Shown here: one piece after another, positions 61,864-64,000 of the stretch | Layout of the letters: each line of letters opens with the position of its first letter | Numbering within the stretch: position 1 is the first letter of the stretch | Source of the DNA: Paludisphaera mucosa | GTDB lineage: Bacteria; Planctomycetota; Planctomycetia; Isosphaerales; Isosphaeraceae | DNA length: 64,000 nucleotides | Assembly: GCF_029589435.1 (NCBI RefSeq) | Contig: NZ_JARRAG010000005.1 | Coordinates: 38,765-102,764, forward strand | Direction: 5' to 3' | Notes under the pieces: model-generated | The model's database searches: none | The model's input: the letters and a program-made list of their open reading frames with translations, nothing else | What the model was told of the DNA's origin: nothing | Program-made: the position numbers and the translations under genes

Positions 61864-62229
61864 TCACTTCGCGGCGAGCTGCATCCGCCGGGTCCAGAGG
61901 TCGGGGAACTCCTGGACGTCGTCCAGGTAGCGGGCGGCGATCGTGGGGACGGCCCGCTTCCCCTGCTCCCACTTCTGGAGCGTCGGGACCGACACGCCGA
62001 GGAACTTCGCGAGCACGGCCTGGCTGGCGCCGAGCCTGGCCCGCACCGCCCTCACTTCTTCCGGGCCATACGCTCGCGGGTCCAGGTCGAGCTTGACCGT
62101 GCGGATCGTCAGCCGCTTCTCCAGTGGCTCGCCCGATTCCAGGGCCTCGACCACCGATTCCAGCCCGGCGATCAGCCGATCGCCCAGGGAAAGCCCTGTC
62201 TTCATCGCGGGAGCCTTATTCTTCTTCAT
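61864..62229 (-). CDS. XRE-type antitoxin
   Basis: The start at 62229 overlaps the toxin stop (ATGA). The 121-residue protein has a Lys-rich start, a helical linker (SLGDRLIAGLESVVEALESG) and a C-terminal helix-turn-helix (VRAVRARLGASQAVLAKFLG, then VSVPTLQKWEQGKRAVP). This is the layout of HigA/MqsA-like antitoxins that bind DNA and block a RelE-fold toxin encoded upstream. The final part (TIAARYLDDVQEFPDLWTRR) is usual for the group. It should repress its operon together with the toxin. The gene abuts the transposase remnant on one side. Confidence 0.85.
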   Translation of the reverse strand: MKKNKAPAMKTGLSLGDRLIAGLESVVEALESGEPLEKRLTIRTVKLDLDPRAYGPEEVRAVRARLGASQAVLAKFLGVSVPTLQKWEQGKRAVPTIAARYLDDVQEFPDLWTRRMQLAAK

Positions 62230-62639
62230 GGCTTCTGAGCCTCCTTCTCCAAGCCCGCCTTGACCGTGGCGACGAGCTTCGCGACGGCGTTCCGCTCGGC
62301 CTTGGTCAGATTCTCGCGCTCGGACTTCGACAGGGTCACGACGAGGACGACGACGGCATGCTCGACGACGGGGAGGTAGAAGACCCGGAACCCGCCGCTC
62401 TTTCCCCGGCCGGAGCCGGGGGCCGAGAACCGGATCTTGCGGACGCCGTTCGTCCCGGCGACCACGGCCCAGGCCGTCGGGCGGGACGCGAGGGTCAGTT
62501 GCAGAACGTGCAGGTCGGCCTCGGTCAGGCCCAGCCCCGTCCACTCGGCGAAGAAACCGGCGACCTCGATGAACCGCGGCAGGCCGTCGACCGGGACGTC
62601 GTTCGCGGCCAGCTCCCTCCGATGTTCGTCACTGTACAT
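62226..62639 (-). CDS. RelE/HigB-type toxin
   Basis: The 137-residue protein shows the RelE2-like pattern: PRFIEVAGFFAEWTGLGLTE, ADLHVLQLTLASRPTAWAVV, then GTNGVRKIRFSAPGSGRGKS with the basic strand expected in mRNA interferases. GGFRVFYLPVVEHAVVVLVV and TLSKSERENLTKAERNAVAK close it. It most likely cleaves translated mRNA when free of its antitoxin. It is transcribed first, with the antitoxin gene overlapping by four bases. It is unrelated in detail to the HigB at 24519, so the plasmid carries two different intact toxin modules. Confidence 0.87.
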   Translation of the reverse strand: MYSDEHRRELAANDVPVDGLPRFIEVAGFFAEWTGLGLTEADLHVLQLTLASRPTAWAVVAGTNGVRKIRFSAPGSGRGKSGGFRVFYLPVVEHAVVVLVVTLSKSERENLTKAERNAVAKLVATVKAGLEKEAQKP

Positions 62640-63261
62640 CGCCTCCTCCCCGCCCCTCGTTCCAGCCTGAACTATAACCCGATGGGTGATATATCGCCAG
62701 TGACGATCTACCAGGATTGATCGCCCGTCGGGTCACGAAACAGCATGGCACCGGCGGTCTCGCGAGGCAGAGGCCGGAAGCCGCTACCTTAGGCGTGGCA
62801 CCGCCTGGCGGAAGATAAGCCGCGATGAATTTCCCAGGGAATCCACCAGCCTCGCTGAGCCGTCCGGGCGACGCATTTCTCAGACTCCCATTGAACCGTC
62901 TTAGGATTCGGATGACCTTCGGCGATTTGGAGCTGGGACGCGGGTCCCCGGCCGTGTAGGGGGCCAGCTGCCTTCCATCGGGCTTTCGCCCTGAACGAAG
63001 GGCCGGGCTCCGTCGTCCTTGCAGACGGGGGCGTGGTACGACCAGCCGGAAGGCCAAGGACTCGAGCCGCGGGCGCACGCTGGAATAGCGGGTCCCGAGA
63101 TCGCTGAGCCGCCCGCGCCCGGCCCCTCGCCACGATCCGTAAAGCGTTTCCAATATGTATGATGCGTCGATATGTCGCATCGTTTGAATTCGCCATGGTC
63201 GTGTCCACCACCATGGCGAGAACAAACGACGTCGGGATTGCGGATCGACGTGGCCGACGGC
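62640..63261. other. Gene-poor stretch with repeats
   Basis: No convincing gene. It contains the second 93-bp repeat (62795-62887), an inverted repeat CGCCATGGT/ACCATGGCG (63191-63199 and 63210-63218) and GATGCG/CGCATC arms (63161-63166 and 63176-63181). These may be recombination or IS debris. Confidence 0.35.
62795..62887. repeat. 93-bp imperfect repeat, copy 2 (partner 61118-61210)
   Basis: Co-linear with 61118-61210 and includes a perfect TTCCCAGGGAA palindrome at 62831-62841. The two copies bracket the IS701 remnant and the toxin-antitoxin pair. Confidence 0.8.
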
Positions 63262-63310
63262 TAAGGAAAAGCCGCGGGGCGCCGGGGCCGAAGCCCCGGC
63301 GCCCCGCGGC
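63262..63310 (-). terminator. Strong intrinsic terminator of the recombinase-like gene
   Basis: A perfect 18-bp GC-rich inverted repeat (63271-63288 and 63293-63310) with a CGAA loop is followed on the minus strand by TTTTCC. It lies 26 bases after the stop of the minus-strand gene ending at 63337, so it fits a rho-independent terminator for that gene. Confidence 0.85.
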
Positions 63311-63336
63311 GTGTCGGGCCGGCGAGGGCCCCGGGG

Positions 63337-64000
63337 TCAGGCCGGCGAGGGCCGAGGGCCGTCGTCGGCGGGCTTCGGGGCGCGCCGGTTCAGCAGCCTG
63401 CGACGCGTGCGGCCGTCCGGCACGACCCGGCCCACGAGGCCGCAGGCGTGTTGGATCGCCTTGACCGCCGTGGTGCGGTCGCAGCCCAGCCGGGCCGCGA
63501 TGTCGCCATACGGCAGCCCCAGGTCGCAGAGCCTGAGGGCGTCGTCGGCCATCCGAATGAACGGGGCCGGCTCGAGGGTCGGCTCCGCCAGCGTCGCCCG
63601 GCGGGAGCGGCCGTCCGGCTCCGGCAGGCCGCGGCTGCCGTACCAATGGCCCAGGGCCTTGTACGTCATGTTCCGGGTGATCCCGAGCTCGGCGGCGATC
63701 GCCTTGTACAGCAGGCCCCGGTCGTACGCCTCCTTGACGGCGTCGGCGTAAAGCTCGTAGGGCGGCGGCTCGCGGAAGTCGATCGCGACCTCCTCCCCCG
63801 CCGCGTCCGCGCCCGGGGCCGGGACGCCCGGCAGGCGGAGGCGGAACGTCCCCCGGAGCCAGCCCCGCTTGGGCTCGCGGCCGCCCATCTGGACCAGGTC
63901 GACGCGGCCCCCGGTGAGCATGTCGACGACCTCCCGGACCTCGCGGTCCTCGAAGGCGTCGCCCCCCTTCGCAGCCTCCTCGAGGATCACGCCCAGCCGC
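63337..64000 (-). CDS. C-terminal part of a probable site-specific recombinase or related DNA-binding protein (5' end outside window)
   Basis: The frame is open to the window edge, so the gene begins further on. The visible 220 residues start RLGVILEEAAKGGDAFEDRE, then VVDMLTGGRVDLVQMGGREP and WLRGTFRLRL, a strand-rich piece like the end of large serine recombinases. Two helix-turn-helix-like segments follow: ADAVKEAYDRGLLYKAIAAE with LGITRNMTYKALGHWYGSRG, and ALRLCDLGLPYGDIAARLGC with DRTTAVKAIQHACG. No catalytic N-terminal domain is in view, so the recombinase call is tentative; a transcription factor is the alternative. A strong terminator follows. Confidence 0.5.
   Translation of the reverse strand, partial: RLGVILEEAAKGGDAFEDREVREVVDMLTGGRVDLVQMGGREPKRGWLRGTFRLRLPGVPAPGADAAGEEVAIDFREPPPYELYADAVKEAYDRGLLYKAIAAELGITRNMTYKALGHWYGSRGLPEPDGRSRRATLAEPTLEPAPFIRMADDALRLCDLGLPYGDIAARLGCDRTTAVKAIQHACGLVGRVVPDGRTRRRLLNRRAPKPADDGPRPSPA

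Overview
The window looks like part of a large, GC-rich plasmid of a planctomycete, probably Isosphaeraceae-like. Three things suggest the host: secreted proteins with the N-terminal LEDR-type motif (14401, 22475, 50899), a DUF1559 H-X9-DG pilin-like protein, and an ECF sigma factor next to a large Ser/Thr kinase with a TPR-like tail. The plasmid character comes from an iteron array plus initiator gene (56.6-58.7 kb), a ParAB operon with candidate centromere palindromes (59.1-61.2 kb), a second ParA/ribbon-helix-helix pair (6.2-7.4 kb), several toxin-antitoxin modules and many IS elements or remnants. The species cannot be fixed from sequence alone.

Layout. 0-1.7 kb: 3' part of a hybrid sensor kinase. 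2.1-6.2 kb: small hypothetical genes, including a two-gene unit that is intact at 4.17-4.65 kb and decayed at 2.46-2.93 kb. 6.0-8.4 kb: partition-like genes and an IS5-type element. 8.8-22.5 kb: DUF1559 protein, sigma factor, kinase, an FG-GAP surface protein and a 1938-residue Gly-rich/Ig-like repeat protein. 24.0-26.4 kb: a HigBA module beside an apparently fresh ISAs1-type insertion with an 8-bp target duplication. 26.6-27.0 kb: a vapBC remnant.

27.5-45.7 kb is the most notable part. A minus-strand operon (43401 to 30130) encodes a HEAT-like secreted protein, a Tat-exported flavin amine oxidase, and then the enediyne core set UnbL (DUF1702), UnbV (FG-GAP/ASPIC), UnbU (RnfD-like membrane protein) and a 2091-residue enediyne-type iterative polyketide synthase, KS-AT-ACP-KR-DH-PPTase, with a CalE7/DynE7-like hot-dog thioesterase fused at its C terminus. 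Most junctions are 4-bp ATGA overlaps. Two paralogous exported propeller-like proteins lie on either side (28174-29436 and 43445-44776). A VOC-fold protein follows at 45319, and an RND pump, its adaptor and two TolC-like proteins fill 46.4-56.3 kb. These could give self-protection or export, but that is inference.

56.4-64 kb: replication origin, rep gene, parAB, an IS701-type remnant, a RelE/HigA-type toxin-antitoxin pair and the 3' part of a probable recombinase gene that ends at a strong intrinsic terminator. The enediyne-type locus with a fused thioesterase on a planctomycete plasmid is the best candidate for an undescribed system. Auxiliary genes normally needed to turn the polyene into a warhead were not recognised here.
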